From NCBI GenBank assembly GCA_019359395.1, contig JAHHHK010000002.1, positions 1 to 64,000 of the forward strand: DNA of 64,000 bases, given 5' to 3'. Origin of the DNA: Komarekiella atlantica HA4396-MV6. Lineage in GTDB: Bacteria; Cyanobacteriota; Cyanobacteriia; Cyanobacteriales; Nostocaceae. The position numbers were made by a program, and so were the translations under genes. This document shows positions 17,185 through 26,852 of the stretch, one piece after another. Numbering within the stretch: the stretch's first letter is position 1; each line of letters begins with the position of its first letter. Below the pieces are notes generated by a model that was not told the origin of the DNA, made no database searches, and saw only the letters and a program-made list of their open reading frames with translations.

Positions 17185-17817
17185 TTACTTCTCACTACTA
17201 ACTTCCTTAACTTGGCGAGATTCCAACCACAGGGGTACAACGATGACCGCCACCACGATTAGTAACGCTGCGATCGCAAATTGACCCACCCAGGCAACCA
17301 ATTGCTCTAAAGAAATAATTTTGCCAGCAAAGAAAGCTAATGTCACCATCAAGCTAGCCCAAGTAACTGCCCCTAAAAAGTTATATAAAAAGAACTTACC
17401 GAAAGACATTTCGGCTATACCAGCTAGTGGCGCTGCAAAAACTCGTAGTAATGCGAAAAAACGCCCAAAAAATACTGCTTTAGCAGCATTTTGACTAAAT
17501 TGCTCTTTAATATTCAGCAGTCTTACTTCGGAAATCCGAAATATCTTACCAACTTGTACCAAAAAAGGCCAGCCGCTAACTCTACCAATCCAATAACCAC
17601 AAGTGCCGCCAATTACAGCACCCATAATTGCATCACCGAGAACTAGCCAGAAATTTAATTCATCACTGCCAGCTAGAAACCCGCCCACTAAGGTCACGGT
17701 TTCACCAGGAAGGGGAATGCCTAAATTTTCTAATAAAATTCCCAAAAAAATTGCTAAATAGCCATACCTGTGGGCAACTTCTTGGATGTTTTCTAGTGAA
17801 ATCAGCTCTAAAGACAT
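17185..17817 (-). CDS. DedA/SNARE-associated family membrane protein
   Basis: DedA proteins are inner-membrane proteins with proposed roles in lipid flipping and membrane homeostasis. The 210-residue product shows the family signature: LENLGIPLPGE near residue 30, the G-x-x-x-G-Y-W-I-G-R segment near 75 and FGRFFALLRVFAAPLAG near 117. It has at least four membrane segments and a C-terminal hydrophobic anchor. It is convergent with argG. Confidence 0.9.
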   Translation of the reverse strand: MSLELISLENIQEVAHRYGYLAIFLGILLENLGIPLPGETVTLVGGFLAGSDELNFWLVLGDAIMGAVIGGTCGYWIGRVSGWPFLVQVGKIFRISEVRLLNIKEQFSQNAAKAVFFGRFFALLRVFAAPLAGIAEMSFGKFFLYNFLGAVTWASLMVTLAFFAGKIISLEQLVAWVGQFAIAALLIVVAVIVVPLWLESRQVKEVSSEK

Positions 17818-18163
17818 CCCGCACCGCCACCTTTACAAATTTTTACTTTTACTCTATATTTTTGCTTGTTTTGAGGTGGGGTGTCAATCAAGCCGCTACA
17901 CAGATTTATTAATTTCATACTCTATAAGTTAATTATCCATAGCTTATAATCTATGGTAACTATTAGATTTTGAATATTGACTATTGACTTGTTAGCATCC
18001 ATTATCACAACTACATACTTAACTAATAAAAAGTAGTATGGTATTTATAAAAAAATTATAATTATGCGGGTAAATTATAAAAATATCGTAAAAGATACGG
18101 TTGCTACTGAAATTCATAGGCGCTTATGCCTATATTGAGGAGAGTTAAGACAAATTATACGAC
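17818..18163. other. Non-coding region upstream of the STAS gene
   Basis: AT-rich promoter region between dedA (minus) and the STAS gene (plus). It holds a short inverted repeat, ATAGGCGCTTATGCCTAT, near 18117-18134, and nothing else recognisable. Confidence 0.5.
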
Positions 18164-18322
18164 ATGAATACTGAAAAAACACCTCAACTGCATTGCTGCA
18201 AGTCCCCAAATATATGGGTAAGGCAGTCAGTTTGCCGTTGGGAGAAAAGCAGTATTGATGTCACTTTTCGATTGCTTGTAAAGTGTTTCAACTACCCAGT
18301 TACATTCCAGTTACATTTATGA
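18164..18322 (+). CDS. Doubtful 52-codon open frame overlapping the STAS start
   Basis: An ATG-initiated frame of 52 codons whose TGA stop overlaps the ATG of the following gene (ATGA), the geometry of translational coupling. It has no ribosome-binding site at good distance and no recognisable motif; the residues are Cys- and basic-rich. It may be chance. Confidence 0.2.
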   Translation: MNTEKTPQLHCCKSPNIWVRQSVCRWEKSSIDVTFRLLVKCFNYPVTFQLHL

Positions 18323-18672
18323 CTCTCACACAAGAACTTCAGGTGATTTTATTTAAGCCCCAACGAAGCATAGACTTGCAAGGTGGGATGGCTTTGAGCG
18401 AACAGATGGCTAGAGTAGTTCCTCAGCCAGATCAACTATGGGTTATCGACTTAGCGGAAGTAGATTTCATGGATAGTTCCGGGTTAGTCCCTTTGGTACA
18501 AGGACTCAAAGCCGCACGTCAGAGTGGTTGCCGCTTGGTTCTTTGTAATGTACAGGCCCCTGTACGATTGATTTTGGAGCTTACCCAGCTGGATTCAGTG
18601 TTTGAGATTTTCAACGCTTACGACGACATTCTTACTAACGTCAAAGATAACAGTCTGGTGCTAGCAGACTAA
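18319..18672 (+). CDS. STAS-domain anti-sigma factor antagonist
   Basis: A SpoIIAA-like regulator that would bind an anti-sigma/kinase partner and be switched by serine phosphorylation. The 117-residue single STAS domain has the phosphorylation motif DSSGLV with Ser53/Ser54. The ATG at 18319 starts the STAS homology; no good Shine-Dalgarno is seen. The last part of the gene is duplicated just downstream (18725-18786). No anti-sigma partner is adjacent. Confidence 0.88.
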   Translation: MTLTQELQVILFKPQRSIDLQGGMALSEQMARVVPQPDQLWVIDLAEVDFMDSSGLVPLVQGLKAARQSGCRLVLCNVQAPVRLILELTQLDSVFEIFNAYDDILTNVKDNSLVLAD

Positions 18673-18724
18673 CTTATAAATCTACCTAAAGATGGATGGC
18701 GGAGTCAAGCAATGTTTGTAATTT

Positions 18725-18786
18725 GTAATGCTTACGACAACATTCTCACTAACGTCAAAGATAACAGTCTGGTGCTAGCAGTCTGA
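18725..18786 (+). pseudogene. Duplicated 3' fragment of the STAS gene
   Basis: This 60-bp stretch is nearly identical to the STAS 3' end at 18615-18671. It covers the codons for the segment ending in NVKDNSLVLA, with a few substitutions, and ends shortly after in a stop. It has no start of its own and looks like a local tandem duplication scar or the remnant of a second STAS gene. Confidence 0.75.
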
Positions 18787-19300
18787 TTTTCTCTTGATTT
18801 AGAGCAGAATATTGATATAAATTAATGGCTTTGTCGCTTGGCGGTAAGCACGTAAAGCGGGAAGTAAAACGAGTAAGTCAAATCAAATTCAATACTTTGC
18901 GACACTCTCCACCTTTTTAGGGAAAGCTTTTTCAGATTGCCTTGAACTATTTACTTTTATTTACTTTGCATTTAACAGAACTACTTAGATGATTCCAAAG
19001 TACTTCGCCAAATAAACCTAACGGAGCGTAGGGGCATAGTCCAATACGAATTAAAAACTAGTATAATTTATTACAAAAAATATTTAATTTAGATCTGTTT
19101 CATTCTCCTGTAAATCCTACACTCTAAAGGGTGCGACTACTCAAACACAGTCCACTCAGACTTCTCTGGGCGCGGACGGAATACTGTTGGAAAGATTTTC
19201 CAACCTATAGAGACAGCTTTTGTGCTTGAGCCGATGGCTGCTAGCCTGCGGAGCTTTGAAAAAATGAAATAACCCTCTCTATCCCATTACTAACAAAACT
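18787..19300. other. Non-coding region with hairpin, possibly transcribed
   Basis: No coding frame is convincing. A perfect hairpin (GTTGGAAA, GAT, TTTCCAAC) lies at 19186-19204, within a more GC-rich island at about 19120-19260 that resembles no RNA family I know. It could be the leader of something or a small RNA. Confidence 0.35.
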
Positions 19301-19861
19301 TTAAGCATTCTGGGGAGTGGAAATGTTACTTTGTCCTGATGCTGGGCGGGGAAAATTCGGTAAATCAATGCCGCTATGACTAGCGTTGCGGGTTTTGAGT
19401 GCTAAACGGTAACTAACACTTTGCAGTTCTGCCTGGAGTTGGCGGTTTTCCCGTTGTAACATTGCCACTTTTTCTCTGACCGGAGTCATGCGCTCCTCAA
19501 ACTTACGACGGTAAATTTGAGGCAACTCCTGAACTACTTGCTCCAACATCCGACTGCGGTCAGTGAGTTCTTGAACTGATTGCCGCAATTGGTAAATTTC
19601 GACATCACGAGATGTAATTTGCTCTTGATAGAACGCAACCTGCTGCTCAACAGCTTGTAGTTGTTCTCGCAAAGCCTGTAACTGAGTCAGATCACGCTCA
19701 GGCTCAGTCCGCTGGGGCATAAAATTAGTATTACCCTTTACCAGCCGGAAGAGTTCTTGAGATAGCTGTTGTACTAACTGATCGCGAAGTTGCAACTCTT
19801 GGCGTAGCTGCGATGCTTCCGTAGAGAGAGCTTGGATGTTGGGTGTATCAGATTGACTCAC
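19301..19861 (-). CDS. Coiled-coil protein of unknown function
   Basis: The 186-residue soluble product is mostly coiled coil (residues 10-155; heptads rich in Leu, Gln, Arg and Glu). A short Pro/Ser-rich tail (PNFPRPASGQ) follows. There is no signal or membrane segment. It is upstream of rpsF on the minus strand in position but separated by repeats. The function is not recognised; it may be a scaffold protein. Confidence 0.75.
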   Translation of the reverse strand: MSQSDTPNIQALSTEASQLRQELQLRDQLVQQLSQELFRLVKGNTNFMPQRTEPERDLTQLQALREQLQAVEQQVAFYQEQITSRDVEIYQLRQSVQELTDRSRMLEQVVQELPQIYRRKFEERMTPVREKVAMLQRENRQLQAELQSVSYRLALKTRNASHSGIDLPNFPRPASGQSNISTPQNA

Positions 19862-20116
19862 AGTGGCTTACAGCTCCCATTCAGAATCTTGTCCACTTTT
19901 AGGTATAACTGCGGTAGTACTGCCTTTGGCAAGTATTTGTTAATTTAGCATTCCCAGATAAGCCACGAAAAAGCATAAAGACAAAAAATTTTTTAGTTTA
20001 CTTGGAATTAGGGACTGGGTATTAGGAATTGGTATCGGGAAGAATTCGGTTTTTAGTCCCGATTACCCCTTCTGTTTAGAGAATTTAGGGGTTTCCCAAT
20101 CCCTAGTCACTCATAC

Positions 20117-20446
20117 TTACTCAGTTGCAGCTCCTACTTTAGCGGGTTTTGCTTCTTGAACTTCCTGCTTAATTGTCATGTAGCGAATCACTTCTTCACT
20201 CAAACGCATGGCACGTTCTAAGGGCGCAACTACAGTTGCAGGTGCTATGTAGTTGAACTGAATGTAGATACCGTCGCGGTGCTTTTTGATTTCATAAGCG
20301 AGACGACGCTTACCACGATTTTGAATTTGGATATCCTCGGCCCCTTGTTCGCGGAGCAAGTTCTGGTATTTCGTAACTGCTTGCTCTACCTGTTCTTCTC
20401 CTAAGTCAGGACGTAGGATGTACATTGTTTCGTAAACGGTTGTCAT
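20117..20446 (-). CDS. rpsF: 30S ribosomal protein S6
   Basis: S6 is a small-subunit protein that binds S18 and the central domain of 16S rRNA. The 109-residue product starts at [15 protein letters not shown] (20446), with GGAGACTG upstream. Motifs include [17 protein letters not shown] and a C-terminal extension ([10 protein letters not shown]). It stands alone here, not next to rpsR or ssb. Confidence 0.96.
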   Translation of the reverse strand: MTTVYETMYILRPDLGEEQVEQAVTKYQNLLREQGAEDIQIQNRGKRRLAYEIKKHRDGIYIQFNYIAPATVVAPLERAMRLSEEVIRYMTIKQEVQEAKPAKVGAATE

Positions 20447-20830
20447 AATTTTCAGTCTCCTTATGGGCAAAATGGCTGCTGACGTTAATTTATACATTGA
20501 CTGTGATAGTCAATACCAGCATTAATCAACATCTGAAGCAACAAGGAACTATAATCTTACCAGTTTTAAATTTGAATCATTAACCCAAATCGCTGAAGTT
20601 TGGATCTCTAATAAGAAATAGGTTAGAAGCCGACCCTCAAATTTCTTGAGTTAAGTAAGAATTTAGCTTTTGGTGATCAGCAGCAAATTGATCAGACTAT
20701 TAGTTTAGCCAATAGCATCTATAACAATTCAGTTTCAGGCTTAAGGCTCTATCGCTGACTGTCGGCTCAAATGATTTCTCAAACTGCTCACAGCTTTTAA
20801 TTGCAGACAATAAGGATATTGATCAAGGTT
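20447..20830. other. Divergent promoter region, rpsF and FAH gene
   Basis: Divergent gap between rpsF and the fumarylacetoacetase-family gene. It should hold both promoters. No distinct motif was found. Confidence 0.4.
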
Positions 20831-21604
20831 ATGGCGCAGCGCTATGTGCGAGTTCAAAATCAAGAAGGACAGATTTACTACGGGTTACTACAACTATCCC
20901 TGAATGTGCAGGTGCTAGATGCTCCACCCTGGTTGCAAGGGCAACCCACTGATTTAACTTTAACACCGGAAAATTACCAAATTATGGCCCCCTGTGCTCC
21001 CTCAAAAATTGTGGCGGTGGGCAAAAATTATGCAGATCATGCGGCAGAGATGGGAACTCCTGTGCCTTCTGAGCCGCTAATCTTTCTCAAACCGCCTACG
21101 TCCATTATTCCGTCTGAGACAGAAATTAAATGTCCTCCCCATTCGCAACGAGTAGATTACGAAGGAGAATTAGCGGTAGTAATTGGCGATCGCACTTTTG
21201 ACTGTACTCCACAGGAAGCCCAAACAAAAATTTGGGGTTATACCATCGCCAATGATGTGACAGCGCGGGATTTACAAAAACGGGATGGTCAATGGACACG
21301 AGCCAAAGGTTTTGATACATTCTGTCCCTTGGGCCCTTGGATTGTGCGAGAATTAAATCCAGGAGCCAGATTGCAGACTTTCTTAAATGACGAGCCAAAT
21401 CCAGTGCAATCTGCCTGTATTGATCAGATGGTGTTTCCCCCCGATTTTCTGGTGTCTTATATCAGTCAGGTAATGACGCTGCTCCCAGGAGATTTGGTAT
21501 TAACGGGTACGCCATTTGGGGTAGGCCCGTTGCTTGTAGGCGATCGCGTCCGCATAGAAATTGAAGGTATTGGTCGCCTAGAAAACATTGTGGCTGCCCG
21601 TTAA
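20831..21604 (+). CDS. Fumarylacetoacetate hydrolase family protein
   Basis: Members of this family hydrolyse or decarboxylate beta-diketo acids, or oxaloacetate, with a divalent metal. The 257-residue product starts MAQRYVRVQ at 20831 and contains the family core: GKNYADHAAEMG, VDYEGELAVVIG with the metal-binding Glu residues, NDVTARDLQKRDGQWTRAKGFD and LTGTPFGVGPL. The exact substrate cannot be told from sequence. Confidence 0.92.
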   Translation: MAQRYVRVQNQEGQIYYGLLQLSLNVQVLDAPPWLQGQPTDLTLTPENYQIMAPCAPSKIVAVGKNYADHAAEMGTPVPSEPLIFLKPPTSIIPSETEIKCPPHSQRVDYEGELAVVIGDRTFDCTPQEAQTKIWGYTIANDVTARDLQKRDGQWTRAKGFDTFCPLGPWIVRELNPGARLQTFLNDEPNPVQSACIDQMVFPPDFLVSYISQVMTLLPGDLVLTGTPFGVGPLLVGDRVRIEIEGIGRLENIVAAR

Positions 21605-21607
21605 TAA

Positions 21608-22084
21608 CTACCGCACTTGCATATAAACGGCATCAGAAATAGCCGGAATTTCTGCATAACGTCCGATCACGGATTGGATAACAGAATATGCAACCGCTAC
21701 CACTACGCCAATGAAAATAGTTGTGTAGAGGGTTTGGATAGCAAAACCACTGCTGGGAACTAGCCCAACAAGATCAGTCAGGATGCTAAACAAAAAGATA
21801 ACAATGTCTAAAAGGATTGCTTGCATAGTGTTAAAACGAATAAAGTGACTAATTTTTTCGTTTCTTACTACCAATAGCCATAAAGCGAAGAAAATAATCA
21901 ATCCTGCGTAACGGACGCCGTAGTAAATTCTTAGCAACGGCAGAAGCGGCAGAAAAAGCAGTTGCAGAGGTGGGAACTCTGCTAGCAAAAATCTCCCGAA
22001 TACAAAAACTTCTATTAGGGGAAGCAGATAAGGTAAACAAGCAAAAATCCGATCTGAAACCGTCGTAGACCCGCGCCAAGACAT
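21608..22084 (-). CDS. Tic20-family membrane protein
   Basis: Cyanobacterial homologue of the chloroplast import component Tic20/Ycf60. Its bacterial role is unresolved. The 158-residue product has four predicted membrane segments. Family-like motifs are IFACLPYLLPLIEVFVFG, the HFIRFNTMQAILLDI segment and the polar C-terminus PAISDAVYMQVR. It is convergent with the FAH gene, ending 4 bp from it. Confidence 0.85.
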   Translation of the reverse strand: MSWRGSTTVSDRIFACLPYLLPLIEVFVFGRFLLAEFPPLQLLFLPLLPLLRIYYGVRYAGLIIFFALWLLVVRNEKISHFIRFNTMQAILLDIVIFLFSILTDLVGLVPSSGFAIQTLYTTIFIGVVVAVAYSVIQSVIGRYAEIPAISDAVYMQVR

Positions 22085-22165
22085 TATGCGTTCTCCTGTG
22101 GTTAAATTTCAACAGTTACTTGAGCCTAGGATAACGCAGTTACTAAGTCTTGCTGGCAAATGCGA

Positions 22166-22363
22166 TTATTCTATATACGCAATGCGGAAACCCATCATAC
22201 ACTCATACTGATCAGGTTGCTGTTCCATGAGTTTGCGAATGGCTTGACCGCAACGCAGTTGACCCCCACCCCAGCGAGGTTGCCCACTTCCATCGGCGAG
22301 TAAACAAGACTGACAAACCTTTTCAGGGGCAAGGATCTGATCTTCCAATAAGATGACTAGCAT
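22166..22363 (-). CDS. Small conserved-looking cyanobacterial protein with Cys pairs
   Basis: A 65-residue product from the ATG at 22363, which has GGAGGG upstream. It contains C-x2-C (CQSC), a further Cys in LRCGQ and ECMM; GQPRWGGGQLRCGQ is Gly-rich. It may bind a metal or heme. The function is not recognised. The reading frame continues a little upstream, but the ribosome-binding site favours 22363. Confidence 0.6.
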   Translation of the reverse strand: MLVILLEDQILAPEKVCQSCLLADGSGQPRWGGGQLRCGQAIRKLMEQQPDQYECMMGFRIAYIE

Positions 22364-22399
22364 CGAATCCCTCCTGTAAATCCTCATTTTTACCCACAT

Positions 22400-22909
22400 T
22401 TAACTCCGGGAAGAACACCCTTTGTAGCAATCCAGAGAGCAGGTTCAGGCTGGTTGGGCGCGTCGTCAACTAGTGGATTTTTGATGGCGGAGGACACATT
22501 AAGAGCAACCTAATGCACTCTTTTAGCAAAAATGTGGATAGTTAAGAAAGAATGGCTAAGCGAACCTTAATCTATTGTATGTTGTGTTTGTAGAAGATTA
22601 GGATTTTTGAAAAAAATGATACATAAATATTATAAAAAACAGTCAGTGGTATCGATTGCATCCCGATGAATCCTACTTCGAGATTTCTACACCACAGTGA
22701 GTTTTATGATAATTATCACATTCATTGGGCTGGTATCTAATAATAAATAAGCGGGCACTAATAAACGTCAATAGTACAGAAGCAATTTATCGCGTTTGTA
22801 CAGTAGTCAAAAAATATTAAACTATAAGACCCTTGACTGTGGACTGTTACTTAGCTGCTGTGCTTGACCAAAATTAACTGTTGTGCAATTTTCCATAAGG
22901 ATAGTTGAA
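22400..22909. other. Non-coding region before glyA
   Basis: No coding frame is supported. It contains the divergent promoters for the small protein and glyA. No glycine or purine riboswitch core was recognised. Confidence 0.45.
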
Positions 22910-24193
22910 GTGACTAGGACTAACTCAGACTTTCTTACCTCCGCCGATCCTACGATTGCGGAGCTAATTAACCAAGAACTACAACGTCAACGCGATCACA
23001 TAGAGTTGATCGCTAGCGAAAACTTTACCTCCCCAGCCGTACTGGCGGCTCAGGGTTCTGTATTGACAAATAAATATGCCGAAGGATTGCCTGGAAAACG
23101 CTACTATGGCGGTTGTGAGTTTATAGACAAAATCGAGCAGCTAGCGATCAACCGCGCTAAAAGCTTGTTTGGTGCTGCTCATGCAAATGTACAACCTCAT
23201 TCCGGCGCACAGGCTAATTTTGCAGTCTTTCTGACCTTACTGGAACCAGGAGATACAATTATGGGGATGGATTTGTCTCATGGAGGACATCTTACCCACG
23301 GTTCGCCTGTAAATGTTTCGGGTAAATGGTTCCAAGTTCGCCACTATGGTGTTAGCCAACAAACAGAACAACTTGACTATGACCAAATTCGAGAGCTGGC
23401 GCTGAAGGAGCGTCCTAAGCTGCTGATTTGTGGTTATTCAGCTTATCCCCGTGTTATTGACTTTGAAAGGTTTCGCAGCATTGCTGATGAAGTTGGTGCT
23501 TACTTACTGGCAGATATTGCTCACATTGCTGGTTTAGTCGCCAGTGGTCTTCATCCCGACCCAATTCCTTATTGTGATGTAGTAACAACAACTACTCACA
23601 AAACTCTGCGCGGCCCCAGAGGTGGTTTAATCTTGACCCGCGATGCAGAACTGGGTAAAAAGTTAGATAAATCTGTTTTCCCTGGTAGCCAGGGTGGGCC
23701 ATTAGAACATGTGATTGCTGGTAAGGCAGTAGCTTTTGGAGAAGCCTTGAAGCCAGAGTTTAAAGCTTATTCGGCTCAAGTGATAGAAAATGCTCGTGCC
23801 TTGGCTGATCAACTGCAAAACCGGGGCTTAAAATTGGTGTCAAATGGTACTGATAATCATTTAATGCTAGTTGATCTACAGTCTATTGGTATGACGGGTA
23901 AGCAAGCGGATCAGCTGGTAAGTGGTGTGAATATTACTGCTAACAAGAATACAGTTCCCTTTGATCCGCAGTCGCCATTTGTGACTAGCGGTTTGAGGTT
24001 AGGTTCTCCAGCAATGACAACTAGAGGCTTAGGAGTAGAGGAATTTACTGAAATTGGAAATATTATTGCCGATCGCCTATTTTCCCCAGATTCAGAGGTA
24101 GTTGCTCAAGATTGCCGACAACGAGTGGCAACATTGTGCGATCGCTTCCCTTTGTACTCTCATCAGCAAATTTCTGTACCAGCCCTAGCATAA
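22910..24193 (+). CDS. glyA: Serine hydroxymethyltransferase
   Basis: It interconverts serine and glycine with transfer of a one-carbon unit to tetrahydrofolate, using PLP. The 427-residue product carries IELIASENF, the [12 protein letters not shown] segment and the PLP Lys231 in [14 protein letters not shown]. The GTG at 22910 has AAGG at useful spacing and gives the usual length; an in-frame GTG at 22883 is an alternative. Confidence 0.97.
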   Translation: MTRTNSDFLTSADPTIAELINQELQRQRDHIELIASENFTSPAVLAAQGSVLTNKYAEGLPGKRYYGGCEFIDKIEQLAINRAKSLFGAAHANVQPHSGAQANFAVFLTLLEPGDTIMGMDLSHGGHLTHGSPVNVSGKWFQVRHYGVSQQTEQLDYDQIRELALKERPKLLICGYSAYPRVIDFERFRSIADEVGAYLLADIAHIAGLVASGLHPDPIPYCDVVTTTTHKTLRGPRGGLILTRDAELGKKLDKSVFPGSQGGPLEHVIAGKAVAFGEALKPEFKAYSAQVIENARALADQLQNRGLKLVSNGTDNHLMLVDLQSIGMTGKQADQLVSGVNITANKNTVPFDPQSPFVTSGLRLGSPAMTTRGLGVEEFTEIGNIIADRLFSPDSEVVAQDCRQRVATLCDRFPLYSHQQISVPALA

Positions 24194-24310
24194 GGTATTG
24201 AGGATTGGGTATTGGGTGTTTGGAAAACTTTTTCCCAGTCCTAGTACCCAGTCCCTAGTCCCTAGTCCCCAGTCCCCATTCCTCCAGTCCTCAGTCCCTA
24301 ATTTAAAATT
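24194..24310. repeat. CCCAGTC-type heptamer repeats after glyA
   Basis: Degenerate tandem copies of CCCAGTC/CCTAGTC and TTGGGTA fill the gap between glyA and the wecA-like gene. Confidence 0.75.
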
Positions 24311-24403
24311 CTTATGCTGAAAAATGTCTGAAATGTAGTAGATATAGGTAGATATATTGCCCAGCACACTTTTGTTTTACAAGCTACCTATTTGAAGATA
24401 CAG

Positions 24404-25453
24404 ATGACTTCTCAGATTTATCATCTGATTGCCTTCCTTGTCGCCGCAGTAGTCGTTCTCTGGACTACGCCTGATGTCAAAAATATAGGCATAAAAAGTG
24501 GGCGCGTAGATAAACCTGGCGATCGCAAAGTCCATCAGCGCCCAATGGTACGCCTGGGAGGAGTTTCTATCTTCGCAGGTACCATAACCTCCCTAGTCCT
24601 TATTTGGTGGTTGGGTGGATTTGGAAATCTGCCAGCTGAAAAAGAGTGGCAAATTTGGGGTGTTACTTTCGGCGGTCTTGGTTTTTTTCTCATCGGTTTA
24701 GCTGACGATTTGTTAAATCTGTCTCCCTTGACGCGCCTGCTGATGCAAGTTATTGTGGCATCCGGTGCATGGAAAGCAGGCGTAAGTATAGATTTTATTA
24801 GCATTCCCACAGTCGGGATAGTTGATTTGGACTGGCTAAGTTTACCAATCACAGTCATTTGGCTAGTGGGGATGGTCAATGCTATTAACTGGATTGACGG
24901 TTTAGATGGATTAGCTGCTGGTGTGTCTGGAATTGCCGCTGTGGTTATGTTGGTTGTATCCCTGTTTATGCGGCAACCAGCAGCAGCTTTAATCGCCGCG
25001 GCCTTGGCTGGTGCAGCGCTAGGATTTCTCCGCTATAACTTCAACCCCGCACAAATCTTTATGGGAGATGGCGGGGCTTATTTTATGGGGTTCACTCTAG
25101 CGGCTGTGGGTGTAATTGGTCTAGTGAAAATTCCTGCTTTCACTGCAGTGTTATTACCTTATCTGATTTTGGCAGTGCCGATTGTGGATATGTCAGCAGT
25201 GATTTTGGCGCGACTCCGCCGTGGTAAATCGCCTTGGGTGGCAGATAAACGCCATCTGCACCACCGGCTGCTAAATGCTGGTTTATCCCACAGACTGACA
25301 GTTTTATTTATTTACTCTTTAACGTTGTGGGTTGGGAGTTTAGCATTAGCTATTGCTGGTATACCTAGTGGTATTGCTTATGCCTGGGGTGCAACCACGC
25401 TGCTAAGTTATGCTATTTGGCGTGTTTGGAAATTATCTCGACAACAATCTTAA
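24404..25453 (+). CDS. Undecaprenyl-phosphate N-acetylglucosaminyl/hexose-1-phosphate transferase (WecA/TagO type)
   Basis: It probably transfers GlcNAc-1-phosphate or a related sugar from a UDP donor to undecaprenyl phosphate, starting an envelope polysaccharide. The 349-residue product has about eleven membrane segments. Family motifs are ADDLLNLSP near residue 100, NWIDGLDGLAAG near 160, FMGDGGAYFMG near 219 and the HLHHRL loop near 284. Start ATG 24404; an upstream TTG is weaker. The exact donor cannot be told. Confidence 0.9.
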   Translation: MTSQIYHLIAFLVAAVVVLWTTPDVKNIGIKSGRVDKPGDRKVHQRPMVRLGGVSIFAGTITSLVLIWWLGGFGNLPAEKEWQIWGVTFGGLGFFLIGLADDLLNLSPLTRLLMQVIVASGAWKAGVSIDFISIPTVGIVDLDWLSLPITVIWLVGMVNAINWIDGLDGLAAGVSGIAAVVMLVVSLFMRQPAAALIAAALAGAALGFLRYNFNPAQIFMGDGGAYFMGFTLAAVGVIGLVKIPAFTAVLLPYLILAVPIVDMSAVILARLRRGKSPWVADKRHLHHRLLNAGLSHRLTVLFIYSLTLWVGSLALAIAGIPSGIAYAWGATTLLSYAIWRVWKLSRQQS

Positions 25454-25457
25454 GGAC

Positions 25458-25521
25458 TTTGAATTTTGGATTCAATCTAAAATCTAGAATCTAAAATCTA
25501 AAACCTAAAATATCAAATCTG
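25458..25521. repeat. AAATCTA-type heptamer repeats
   Basis: AATCTAAAATCTAGAATCTA-like tandem 7-mers separate the wecA-like gene from cinA. Confidence 0.75.
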
Positions 25522-26772
25522 ATGAGTGCAGAAATTATTTGTGTTGGTACTGAAATGCTGCTGGGAGATATCCTTAACAGCAATGCTCAATTTCTGGCGC
25601 AAGAATTAGCGCAGTTAGGTGTTCCCCATTATTATCAAACTGTAGTTGGAGATAATCCAGAACGACTCAAGCAAGTTATAGAAATTGCTACCTCAAGAGC
25701 GGAAATTCTCATTTTTACTGGTGGTCTTGGCCCAACACCAGACGACCTCACCTGTGAAACCATTGCCGATTTCTTTAATGCCCCTTTGGTAGAACGCCCG
25801 GAAATTATCGAAGACATAACTCAGAAATTTGCTCAACGCGGTCGGGTTATGTCTCCTAGCAACCGCAAGCAAGCATTGATTCCCCAAGGTGCAGAAATTT
25901 TACCCAATTCCACTGGAACAGCACCCGGCATCATCTGGCAACCCCGTCCTGATGTAACGATTTTTACTTTTCCTGGTGTTCCCAGTGAAATGCACTGCAT
26001 GTGGCAAGAAACCGCTGTCCCTTTTCTGAAAAGCCAAGGTTGGGGTACGGAAATTATTTACAGCCGAAGTTTAAAGTTTTGGGGCATTGGTGAATCGGCT
26101 TTGGCAGAAAAGGTTGCTTCTTATTTGAACTTGCCAAACCCCACAGTTGCACCTTATGCAGGTAAAGGAGAAGTAAGACTGCGAGTTTCTGCAAAAGCAA
26201 CTTCAGAAGCAGCAGCAGAGGCTTTTATCGCACCCATTGAGAAACAAATCAAAGAAATTGCCGGACTGGATTATTATGGTGCTAATAATGACACACTTGC
26301 TTCCGTAGTTGGGCAGTTGTTGCGTGCATCGGGGGAAACCCTTTCTGTAGCAGAATCCTGCACTGGCGGTGGACTGGGGCAAATGTTAACAGAGATTTCT
26401 GGTAGTTCTGATTACTTTTGGGGTGGGGTGATTTCTTATGACAATTCGGTGAAAGTTAGACTACTGGGGGTTGAACAGGAAGACTTAGACAAATTTGGGG
26501 CGGTAAGTGCTACTGTTGCAGAGCAAATGGCACTTGGGGTAAAAACTCGCCTTTTTACCACTTGGGGATTAAGTATCACTGGTATTGCTGGCCCAACTGG
26601 GGGAACGGATACTAAGCCGGTGGGTTTAGTCTATATCGGTTTAGCTGGGCCAAAGGATGAAGTGACAAGTTTTGAATATCAGTTTGGTGCAGCGCGGGGA
26701 CGTGCTTTAATTCGTCACGTGAGTGCAAATGCAGCTTTGGATAATTTGCGACGGAGATTGTTGACAAGGTAG
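25522..26772 (+). CDS. cinA: Competence/damage-inducible protein CinA
   Basis: CinA proteins combine an N-terminal MoaB-like domain (nucleotide/ADP-ribose pyrophosphatase) with a C-terminal nicotinamide mononucleotide deamidase domain used in NAD recycling. The 416-residue product has TGGLGPTPDD near residue 70, GTAPG near 133 and the deamidase motif AESCTGGGLGQML near 277 with the SGSS block. It is the usual length for full two-domain CinA. Confidence 0.94.
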   Translation: MSAEIICVGTEMLLGDILNSNAQFLAQELAQLGVPHYYQTVVGDNPERLKQVIEIATSRAEILIFTGGLGPTPDDLTCETIADFFNAPLVERPEIIEDITQKFAQRGRVMSPSNRKQALIPQGAEILPNSTGTAPGIIWQPRPDVTIFTFPGVPSEMHCMWQETAVPFLKSQGWGTEIIYSRSLKFWGIGESALAEKVASYLNLPNPTVAPYAGKGEVRLRVSAKATSEAAAEAFIAPIEKQIKEIAGLDYYGANNDTLASVVGQLLRASGETLSVAESCTGGGLGQMLTEISGSSDYFWGGVISYDNSVKVRLLGVEQEDLDKFGAVSATVAEQMALGVKTRLFTTWGLSITGIAGPTGGTDTKPVGLVYIGLAGPKDEVTSFEYQFGAARGRALIRHVSANAALDNLRRRLLTR

Positions 26773-26852
26773 AAAAAGTGAAAAGTGCGATGTCTGACGA
26801 CAAGCTGCTCCGCGTCTATGCACTTCTGGTCTGGCGAAGATAGGGTGTAAAA

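Noticed and set aside
22400-22909. Riboswitch or tRNA in the glyA upstream gap
   Set aside because: No glycine riboswitch core or cloverleaf could be drawn.
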